64,000 bases of DNA from Meloidogyne chitwoodi (Eukaryota > Nematoda > Chromadorea > Rhabditida > Meloidogynidae), in assembly GCA_015183035.1 (NCBI GenBank), contig JACZZP010000017.1:1364001-1428000 (forward strand), in the 5' to 3' direction. The notes beneath the pieces were generated by a model. The model did no database searches. It was not told where the DNA came from and was given only the letters and a program-made list of their open reading frames with translations. The position numbers were made by a program, and so were the translations under genes. Within the stretch, counting starts at the first letter, position 1, and each line of letters opens with the position of its first letter. Shown here piece by piece: positions 36,320 to 48,200 of this stretch.

Positions 36320-37064
36320 AGAAATAATTAAATGTAAAAAAATGAGAGAAAAGCAATCATCTCTGTCCCATTTATAGATCTCCTCACTGAAAATATCCTC
36401 AAAATTTTCAAACTCTCTAAACACCCTCATTTTTCTGTTTTTTTTTCTTTACCTCATCATTCTTGACCTTTTCTAAATAATTCTCTTTTTTTCCAATTCT
36501 TATATATATTTTTCAATATTTATTTATTTATTTATTATTATTATTATTATTAATTTATAAATTTTTATAAAATTTATTTATATTTAATTTTCTTTTTAAT
36601 TCATTAAAAAATATTTTATTAAGAGTTAAATTATAATTAAATAAATAAGAATTTTTATTTTTTATTGTCTTGTATTTTTTTATGTGGCAACAAAAAAATG
36701 ATGTAATATAATGGTAAAAAAAAAGTTATTTTAATTTTCAATTTTTTTTCAGTTAAATATATAATTTAAGAGTTGCCTTTGCCTTTTTCAATAGTTGGAC
36801 TAAAATTGATGGCAATTAATTAATATTTAAATTAATAATTATTTTATAATAACTAGTCAAGAAAAAAATTAATAATAAAATAAAAATAAAGGCAGAGAGC
36901 GCAGATAGGTTATTTTTCTCATTCTTTTTCACTAAAGTTTTTAAAAATATATTTTTATTTATTTTAATTGTAAAAACCCAACAATTGATCTCAACCAACT
37001 CTTCTACACAATAAAAACATAAGACTGACTAAACCTTTAAATTTACTTCTTTTAATATTTAAAA
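36320..37064. other. Intergenic region between convergent genes
   Basis: Between the 3' ends of two genes. TATTTATT runs and AT-rich sequence; the open frame at 36816-36998 is not supported as a gene. Confidence 0.5.
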
Positions 37065-38489
37065 TTAATTTAAATTTTGTATTGTTCTATTTGGCATTGA
37101 AGTTTCTGGCATTGGGGCAATTTGATGAATATTTGATGAATTTTGATTATTATTTTTACATCGAAAAATAACTTGTCTATAATTTTTAACTGTTACAATT
37201 GTTACCTTAAAATAAATTAAAATATAATTTAAAAAATATTAGTAATTTACAATTGGATTTAAAACAGCAACCAAAGAGGCTACTCCAGTGAAAAAAAATA
37301 TTCCAATATGTGAAGAATAAAGTCCAGGTAAATTAAATAAAATATTAGCTGTTAATTGGCTAATAATTGTTAGTAAAGGTAAAATAGCCTAAAAAAATGT
37401 TTTTAAATTATTTTTAAGAATTTTACCTGAGAAATCAAAACAATACTAATTTGTTTATTCATATGACGTATTTTACTCATTTCTATTCCTTTACAATGAA
37501 GATAAACATGAATTTGAATTCTTATTCCACAAAAAATAATTATTAAATAATTAAGTATTGTTAATGCTGAGGCATAATTAGTGACAAAATTGGATAAATC
37601 ATTAGACTAAATAATTAAAATAAATAAATAGTTTAGAACAGAGTTTCACTAGTTTTGAAAAAATGAATTTAAAAAATAGCAGAAAAGTTGAAACCTTGTA
37701 TTATTTAATAATGTTTATAATAATTTTATATTGTTTTTAATTTATGTAAGAAATAAAAAAATATAAGAAAACTCAAAAACTAGAATTCTTTTCAAATTTG
37801 GCTAAATCAGTCTTATATAAAATATATATTTTTTAATTTACTCTTGATCTAAGTCCAACAACATAATTTTTAATAGTATCATTATCTAAATCAAAAATTT
37901 GTGCCAATTCATAATTTGTTAAATGTTCATTTTCTGGAGTTGGATGATTTGCAATAAAAGAACAAACGTTTAAAATTAAAAGTAAAATAATTACAGAAAA
38001 AAGTAAAATTAATTGATGTTTAAATTTAACATCAATTTGACTATAAATAAATAAAATTTTAAAAAATAATATTTTAAAATTACCAAACAACAGTTAAATA
38101 ACGATAAATAAATAATGTACAAACATTCATTGTTGTTAATCTTGCCATAAAAAAATAGAAACGAAGAATTATTGCTTGCCATGGATTTGGAAGAAAATGT
38201 ATTGGTCCATAATTCCACATTGTACCCACTCCATTATCAGAAGCATAATTCTTTTTAAAAAAATTAAATTATTTATTTTTTAATAAATTATATTTCTTAC
38301 AGGTTGAGATATACAAAAAGCTAAAATAGTAATAATATCAACAAAACAAGTTTGTAATAATATTTTACTATAAACTTGCATTTCTTTCATTGTATAACGT
38401 AAAATTAAATAAATTAATAATAAATTGGAAAATAATCCAAATGTTGCAAAACAAAGAATAGTTGTAGAATATATTAATGCTACACCCAT
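37065..38489 (-). CDS. Nematode serpentine chemoreceptor (Srd/Str-like 7TM GPCR)
   Basis: Five or six exons. Starts MGVALIYSTTILCFATFGLF (TM1), then NLLLIYLILRYTMKEMQVYS and KILLQTCFVDIITILAF (TM2). After an intron follows YGPIHFLPNPWQAIILRFYF (TM3) and TTMNVCTLFIYRYLTVV, whose YRY takes the place of DRY in nematode Sr receptors. TM4: LILLFSVIILLLILNVCSF. TM5: ASALTILNYLIIIFCGIRI. MNKQISIVLISQAILPLLTI is TM6, with the Q...PL pattern common to str/srd/srh families. TM7: GVASLVAVLNPIVTIVTV. Full seven-helix topology in about 360 residues. The family is one of the Sr chemoreceptors, most like Srd; exact class needs a profile search. Confidence 0.85.
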
Positions 38490-39257
38490 TATTTATTTAT
38501 TTAATTATTATAAACAATTTACTGTAAAATATAAATATTTTTATTTATTTATTCAAATATTAATAATGTTTAATATTAATTAAAATTTAAAAAATATTTA
38601 TTTGATTATTTTGTTTACGATAAAAAATTTAAAAAAAAAATTCACATTAGGAAATACATTTTTTGAAAAAAATAAGTATGAGAAAATGTTTAATTTTTAT
38701 TTTATTTTATAGTTGTTTTAATTAAAAGTATGAAACAGTAATTTTAAAAAAGAAATAATAAAATTTATTTTTTAATTAATTAAAAAATAACAAATATTTT
38801 CTAGTAATATATTTAAAATAATAATAATTGAAAGAAAACAAATATGAAAAAACACTGTGAATTAAATAAAGGAAAATAAATAAATCTAACTTTAAGTTAT
38901 GTTTAAAATGTTTTAATTTTATAAGGTTAAAATATTTACTATAAAATTAAAATAAATTTAGTTATTTTTCTTCTATATATTTTTTGTTACCAAAATAATA
39001 ATTAAGTAATATTTTGAACATTTCTTAGAACTACTTTGATGTTTTTGGAAATTCTTCACGACGTTCAAGATCAAGAGAAAATAATTATTTGACTCCCAAA
39101 GACTTTATTATAAAATAGAAAAATTATTTTTACAAATTAACAAATTTTATTTTTAACAATACATTAAATAATTAAAATTAAAAATATTTTATAATTTTAT
39201 TAAATAAATTTAATTAAAAAAAACTATTTTAATTATCTATTTTCTCTAATTAATTAA
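38490..39257. other. AT-rich intergenic spacer
   Basis: Upstream of the GPCR and downstream of the giant gene; no ORF or repeat. Presumed GPCR promoter. Confidence 0.5.
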
Positions 39258-42200
39258 TTAATTTTCTTCTTTATATTTAGAAACTAATCCAAATCCTTTA
39301 ATAATATTTTCATCTTTTATATTATTTATTTCAGGTAAATTATTATAATTATTTTTTAATAAATTTTTTAAATTTTCAACGTTTTCTTTTATTATTTTTT
39401 TGAAATTTTCTTTATTATTTTTAATTTCATTAATTGGCTCAATACCTATTAACCATGAAGTACAAATCCAATCCTAAAAAAATTAAAAATTATTTATTTA
39501 AATAAATACCTTTTTATCTTTTAATTGTTTTTCATCAAAATAATCTTTACATTTTTTTGATTCAAATAATTTTTCAGGATTTAAATGACAAAAATTAATT
39601 TTATTAAATTCTTCTAAAGTTTCAAGTATTTTTAATCGTAATTGTTCATCAACAAAAACACAAAAATTATTACCATAAACATTTCCATTATGTAAACATG
39701 TTAATTCAATAAAATGATTATACTTTAATATTTAAATAAAATTATTTTAAATTTATTTTTTTACCAAATTTTCAAATTTTTGATTTATTCCAAGCCATTT
39801 AATCCAAACTTGTTTAATATTATTATTATTATTATCATTTATTTTATTTTGAATAATTTTATTTATTTCTTCAAGATTTTTATGACCTTTAATTAAATTA
39901 ATTTATTTAAATTAATTAAATTTATTTAATTTAATTTATCTTTTTATTTACCTAACAGATTTACCTGAATTTTAAGGAATAAATCTGATCAGATCGGAGA
40001 TACTAATTTTATTAATTTAAAATAATAATTATTTAATTATATTACTTATTTAATTTCTTAAAAATGTTTTTATTTAATTAAAATTATTTAATTAATTTAA
40101 ATAAATTAAAAACCATTTTCCATTTGTCGACTAATAATTTTAGCAGTAGAATTATTTATATTAAAAGCAACATTTATTAAAGGATATCCTAATCCAATAA
40201 TTGAAAAGATTGTTTCGGAATTTTTAATATTTTTAGAATCTAAATTACGCAAATATTTTTCTTTTTCTTTTAACCAATTTATTTTTTCTTTTTTTTCATA
40301 AAATTTTTCTTCTATTTTAATTATATTTTTTGAATTTATTTTTCTTAAAAATATTTAAATAATTAATTAATTATAATTAAAAAAATTACAAAATTTCATG
40401 AAAATCATTTAATAAATCAATTAAAGATTTTTGAGAAGATTTTCCTTCAAATATTTTATTTGTCAATACAATTAAAGAAAAATCATTAATAAAACCATAT
40501 TTATCTCCATAAATATAATTTTCTAAAATTTAATAAATTAATTAATTTTTAAAATTTATTACTCACTTTTACACCAAATTTTTATTATTTTTAAAAATAT
40601 TTTAATTTCTTTTTCATCTACTCCAATTAATTCTTTCATACGAATATTTGCACGATATTCTAAAATTTATTTAAATTTAAATTTAATTTCTTTTTTATTT
40701 AAATAAACATCATTTTAATTAAAATAAATATTTTTTTAAAAATATTTATTTAAATAATTATTTTTATTTAATACTTTATTTTAGTAAATAGTTAAAAATT
40801 ATTTATAAATTTTAATTTATTTTATAAATTAAATTAACCAGATAATGCAATAATTCCATTAATTTCATTTAATTCATTTATTTGTAAACTTTCAAAATTT
40901 TTAATTTTTTTTTCAATTAAATTATCTAAAATATTAATTCTTTTTAATTTATTTTCATTTTCAATAATTTCAGAAGATTTTTTAACCAAAATTATTTTTA
41001 ATTTAAATTGAAAATTTAAATAATTAAAATTAATTGATTTATTCCAATTATTATTATTTGATTTATATAAATATTTTATTTTTTCTTCCTATAAAATATT
41101 TAAATTAATTAAAATAAATTAAATAAAATAAAAACCTGGCAAAGTTTACAATAAAAAGAAGAATCATTACAACTTTTTATTTTATTATTAATATCACATA
41201 ATTTATTACTAAAAAATATATTATTATTTTCTTCTTCATTATTTTGATAAATTAAAATAATAATATCAATAATTATATTATTTAATTGAAATAATTCAAT
41301 TAAATAAAAATTAGAAATTAATAATATAAATTTATTATCCTAAAATAAAATAAATAAAATAAATATTTAAATAAATATATTTACTTTTAATATATTTGTT
41401 ATAATTAATTTTAATGAATTAATTTGTTCATTATAAATTTTTAAATTTTCTTCAAAAATTTTATTTGGAAAAGTTTCTTCACTAATTTCATATAACTAAA
41501 AAAAAATTAAATAAAATAAATATATTTTTAAAAATTTAATTTAATTTTTAAAAATAAATAAAAAAAAAACAAACAATATTTTCAGCATTCTTTTTTTGTT
41601 TTATTATTAATATTTTCATTAATTCTTCTTTTTCTTTTTTAATTATAATTTCATTATTATTATTAGAAGAAGAAGAAGAAGAAGAAAATTCTTCTTTTCT
41701 TTCATCTTTAATATTTTCTAATTTTTCAACATTTTTTAATTCTTTTAAATTTATTTTAAGTTTTTCAGTTCTGCTTTCATCAATTAAATTTACAAATCCT
41801 TCTAGTCCATTTTTATTATTAAAATCTTTTAAAAAAAATATTTTAAATAATTAATTAATTGTTTTTTAAAATAATTAATTTAATTTTATTAATTATTTTT
41901 ATTTATTTAATTTATTTTTAAAAACAAACAATTTTCCAATTCAATTTTAAATTTTTTATTTATTTTAGCTTGATTATATAATTCATTAAAAATTAATTCT
42001 TTTAACCAATTATTTTCATAATTATTAATATTTAAATTTTTAAATTCTTTTATTTCAGCATTTAACCATTCATCTAATATATCTTCTGTTTTAGTACATA
42101 ATTTTTCTTTATTTAAAATTAAATCAATTAATATTTTTTGTTTTTTATTTATTTTTATTATTTCTTTTTTTAATATCTAAAATAATATTTATTTTTAAAA

Positions 42201-45200
42201 ATTTATTAATTTATTTATTTATTTACTTCAATTGGAATTTCAAAAAGTTCATCTAATTTACTTGCAAAAATTGAAGATCTTTCTAACCATAATTTTGATA
42301 AATATTTTAAACAAATATTTTTATTATTTTTATTTTCATAATATAATTTATTTTGTATCCATCTTGCCCAAACAAATGTTGAAAAACAACAATTATTTGC
42401 TAATTGAATATTTTTATTTTTTTCAAAAATTGTTTTATTTAATAAATATTTAAATATTATCTCATCAGAAAATACTTAAATTAAAATTAATTAATTAATT
42501 AATTTAATTTAATTAATTAATTAAAAATAACTTGTAATTTCATTTTCTTTAATTTTATTTGAATAATAAAATATTCTAAAATTTGGAATAAGTTTTTCCA
42601 TTTTTATTTTATTTTCTCCAAAATTTTTAAATAATTGTTTATCAAGTTCTTCTAAAATTTCATTATTATTATTATCAAATATTTTTAAATGTTCTGAAAT
42701 TAATAATGAACTTTGTTCTAAAAATGTTAATTCTTGTTCTTCTATTTTTTCACATTCATTTTTAACATTTAAATTCATAATATCACTAATTGTTATTTTC
42801 TTTAAAAAATATTTAATTAATTAATTATTTTATTATATATAAATTATTAATTATTTATTAGAATCAAATTTATATATTTATTAAAAATAATTATTATTAA
42901 TTTAGCAAAAAGTGTTGTGTTTCCGGGTCTACTTAAAATGTCTTAACTCTATTTTTGTTTTTTATTTCATCACAACCCTAATTATTATTATATTCAAAAT
43001 ATATTGATGATAACAAATTAGACAAATATTTATTTTTCTAAAAATACCTCTAAAACCTTTTACAAATATTTAATTAAGTATTTTATTTATTTTTATTTAT
43101 TTTTTAATTTAATTAATTTAATTAATTAAATATAATACTTGATAAATATATTCTGAATATTTAATATCATTAATAAATAAATTAATATCTTCATCTCCTT
43201 TCATTAAATCATTTTGTTTAATAAATTTTAAAATAAATAAATTAATTATAGTTAATATACAAATATTTTTATTTAAATTTAATTCAGGCCAAATAGTAGC
43301 GTTAATATAATTTAATGTTGATAATATAATTGTATCTAAATAAAAATAAAAAAAAAATAAATAAAATAAAATAAACTAATTGTTGCATATGCCAAAGATT
43401 CAAAACTTTCTTCATTTTTATTTTGTTCTATTCCAAAAAAATAATTTGTTTTAGCCACTATTATTATTAAACGTTTAGTTAAAAAAGATAAAGATAATCT
43501 TAATTCTGCTTCTTTTGATTTATTTAAAATAATTTGTTTATATAAATATATTTTTGTTAAATCATTAATATAATCTTAAAAATTAAAAATTAAAATATTT
43601 ATTTATTTAAAAATTAAACCAAAGCTTAAAACTTCAGGTTGTATTAATTCCAAATCAAGAAATAATTTTTCTCCAATTAATTTAATTAAATTTTCTTTAT
43701 TTTTTAAAAATTTTTTCAATAAAAATTCGTCATTATGTTTACATAATTTTTGTCGAATAATTAATGAACTTCCAATTAAATATTTTGTTAAATTAAAATA
43801 AATATTTTTTAATTCTTCATTTTTAATTTCTTCAGTTTTATTTGTTTCCTTAATAAAAATTATTATTTTTATTTTTTAATAATTTAAAAATTAATTTTTA
43901 AAAAATAAATAATTACTTCATTTAAAAATAAATTTACAAGAATAACCCATTTATTTAATTCTATTTTTTTTTCTTTTTGATTATTTTCTTCAATAAAATT
44001 AAATAACAAAAATATTTTTTTAATTTTTTCTATTTTTTTAATTTTAGTTTCAGGAATTGTCAAAGGTAAAATATTATTTAAAAATTGTGGAATTTCATTT
44101 GTAGTAGTAGAAAATGTTGAAATTATTTTATTTAATATATTATAAAAATATATTAAAGTAATATCTAAATATAATATTGTTGAAGGACCTTCTTTAACTA
44201 TTTTCCAAAATATTTCAATTAAATTATTATCAACATCTGAAAAATAAATTAATTAATTATTATTTTTAAATAATTTATAAACAAACCATCTTTTTTATTA
44301 TTTTGTTCATTTTGTTTTGGACAATGTCTATCAATCTAAATATTATAAAAAGTATTTATTTAAAAATTAATAAATTTATATTTTGACATTATTATATATT
44401 TTAACCCATTAAATAGTCTCTAATAAATAAATATATCTAAGATATATCCTTATTTTTAAATTAATTATTTATTTATTTATTTAATCACACAACTTTTACA
44501 ATTAAAAACACAATTAATTATTTAATAATTATTTAATATAATAATTACTTTTTCATCTTCAAAAATTTTTTCATTTATTATTAAGTTCATTCCAGAAACT
44601 TCATGTTTTGATAAATCTAAAATTTTTTTATAAAAAGATTTATATTTAATTAATTAATTACTATTAATTTTATTTTTAAATTCTTCAACATTTTCAATTA
44701 ATTTATCAAATGTTTTTTTATGTTCATTTGTTAAAAATATTTCAAGTTCATTATTATAATATTCATTATTATTATCAATATTATTATTATTATTATCTAA
44801 TTGTTTTAATTCTTTATTTAAAAGTAATTTTAAATTCCAATCAGAAGATTGAGTATTTATCATAATTTTTTGTAACATATTTGCTACAATTTTTGTTTTA
44901 TTAATTAAATTAATATCTTGACCTTCAATTCTTCCAATAAATATTAAAAAAATTATTCTAAGAATATTCCAATCATTTTTAATATTTTTTTGTTTAAAAA
45001 AATTATCTACCCAACGAATTTGAATTAATATATTAACAATATAAAATTTCAAAGTTTTTAAAATATTATCTGACATTCCAAATATTTCTATATAATTTGA
45101 AGATTGCCATTTATCTAATTCTTTTTCATCTAAAAAAAATTTATTTTTATTTATTATTAAATAAAATAAATAAATAATTATATTTAATTAATTATTATTT

Positions 45201-48200
45201 TTATTAATTAAATTTAAGTTTTTTAAAAAAATTTAAAAAATTACCTAATTCTAATATTGAAAATATCTCAATATTTTGTAAAATAAAATCATAAGTTGGC
45301 ATATCTCCTTTTTTAAAAATAAATAAAAGTGCTGATAAATAATCTTTTTTTTCAAAAAATAAATTTTTTAATTCAATTCTCCATTCCTTATTTTTTAAAA
45401 TTTCTTTTAATTCTTTTATCATTTTTTCATAAATTTTATTTTCAATTTCTTTAAAATTAATATTATCCCATTTTTGTTTGAAGAATTCGTTCCAAGCATT
45501 AGAATTGTTTTTACGACTTCCATCATAAAATTTATTAATAAAATTTTTAAAATTATTATTCCAAATTTTTTCAATTTTTTTTTCATCAAAATTATAATTA
45601 TTATAAAAAATATTAATTATATTAGAAATTTTTTTATTATTAATTGTTAATGAATAGGGCATTAACATTTGTTTAAAACGATTAAAATCTTCTTTTTCTT
45701 CAACACAATCTTTAAAATTAAAAATAAAAAATAAAAATAATTAAATAAATAAATAAATTAATTAATTTTATTTAAATATTTCTTAATTAAATAAATAATT
45801 TAATTTAATTAAAAAAAACAAACCAATTCTTAAAAGAATAGGATATTTTAATTCTAATTCTTCATAAACATAATTTCCAAGAATATTTCTAATTTTTGAT
45901 TTAATTTTTAAAATTTTATTAATTCTTTGTGTATCATTAATTATTATTTTTGAATATTTAATAATATCAGGAATTATTAAATTATTTGCTCTTAAATTTT
46001 AAATTTAAATTTAATTAAATTAATAAATTAATTAAATTATTAATTAATTATTTAATTATTTATTTAATTAATTATTTAATTATTTATTTAATTAATTAAA
46101 TTTATTTATATTTAATTAATTTAATTATTTAAACTAGTGGAAGCGTGCTCTACTCAGTAGTGCAGTACATGGGGAATATTAAATAATATTTGGTAAAAAA
46201 ATTTGGAAATTTAAAAAAATTTTTGGGTAAAAAAATATTTATGGGTATTGAAAAGCCCTAACGGGCTTTGGGGCGCGCTTCGCGCGCTGCTAGAAATTTT
46301 AAATATTCTTGTTAAATGTGCGGGGGTCCCAATGTTTGTTACACCTCGGGCCTTCGGCCCTCGCACCTTCATAATAGTCGATTTCCCATTATCCCTATGA
46401 AATCACGCCTTTTTTAAATTTATTTGGCCATTTCAGTGCCACACTCAATTTGGGCACCAAAATGACCATGCCCATTGAATTCCCCATACTCTATTACCTG
46501 GTAATATTTGCTTGTATTAGAATATTTACCCTGAAGTCGACATGTCGAATCTGGGTCCGGGATTCGATATTATTGAAAACTGAGCCCAGATTCGATCTTA
46601 GCGTATGCACAAACCTATTATTAGTTGAAAAAATGAAGAAATCGGACCATTTTTGATAATTTTTTTAGGGACCAGTAAAGGTAACCATTACCCGATTACC
46701 AATTATTCCCTTAAATCCCGCATTATTTTTAAATATTTTTTATTAGGCTGTTTCATTGCGACACTCAACTCTGGCACCATAATAACTGCACAAAAAATCC
46801 TCATGGTCGATTACTATTATCTTCAATAAAGCTCACATTATTTTTGAAAAAATAATTATTAGGTCGTTTCAATGCCACACACAATTTTGGCACCAAAATG
46901 ACCATGCCCATTGAATTCTCCATACACGATTATCCATTGTCCCAATATTTTATCATTCTGATGTTATCAACTCGGGACTTCGGCCATCAGTTACAACTTT
47001 GCAGATGGGTGTCACACCTCGGGCCTTCGGCCCTCGGTTCATCATTGCAGATGGGTGACACACCTCGCAACTCGGCCTTTGGTTCATCATTGCAGATGGA
47101 TGTCACACCTCGGGCCTTCGGCACTCGGTTCATCATTTAAGATAGGTGGGCCTTCTGCCCTCAGTTCTTCATTGAAGATGGATGTCACACTTACGGCCCC
47201 TCGATTCTTCATTGCAGATGGATGTCACATCTCGGGCCTTCGGCCCTCGGTTCTTTATTGCAGATGGATTTCACAACTTGGGCGTTCGGCCCTCGTTTCT
47301 TCATTGCAGATGGATGTCACACCTCGGGCCTTCGGCCTCGGTTCACCTTGCAGATGGGTGTCGCTCGTGCCTTCGGCCCTCGGTTCATCATTGCAGATGG
47401 ATGTCACTCCTCGGGCCTTCGGCCCTCTTTTCTTCAATGCAGATGGGTGTATCACCTCGGGCCTTCGGCCCTCGGTTCATCATTGCAGATGGATGTCTAA
47501 CCCGGGCCTTCGGCCCTCGATTCTTCAATGCAGATGGGTCAGTGCCAACCATGCCCATTGAATTCCTCATACAATTACCCATTGCCCAATGATTTATCAT
47601 TTTGATGGATGGATTACCTTGGGCCTTCGGCCCTCGTTTTTTCATTGAAGATGGATGCATCATTCTGGCCACGGCCCTCGGTTCCATCATTGCAGATGGA
47701 TGTCATACCTCGGGCCCTCGGTTCATCAATGCAGATGGATGTTACACCTCGAGTCGAATGCCCTTGGTTCTTCATTGCAGATGGATGCCAAACCTCGGGC
47801 CTTCGGCCATCGGTACCATCATTTTGATGGATTCACGGGGTCGGTATAGTACATGGGGCCGAGCTCGGAACATTTAATACATATCATTCGATTCCTCTCA
47901 TCGAGCTGAGCACGAATATATAAGAATTTCTTACCGAAGATAAGTACCCTAAAATTTGAAAAACCATAGGGGGACCAAGCTAATTTTGGGGTGAAAAATT
48001 TAAATATAGCTCATTAGAAAGAGCTCTTCGAGACCTATCGAATGAGACCAAAATCGTCTTGATTGGACGATTTTGAACTAAGTTATGAAGGATCGAAGTT
48101 TGCTGGAAACACGTCAAACGGACCTATTGGGAGTGCTTTATGACTTCTTAATTTGGGAGCCCATCTCTCGTTGGCCTTTGGTACATGCGTTAATCTACGG

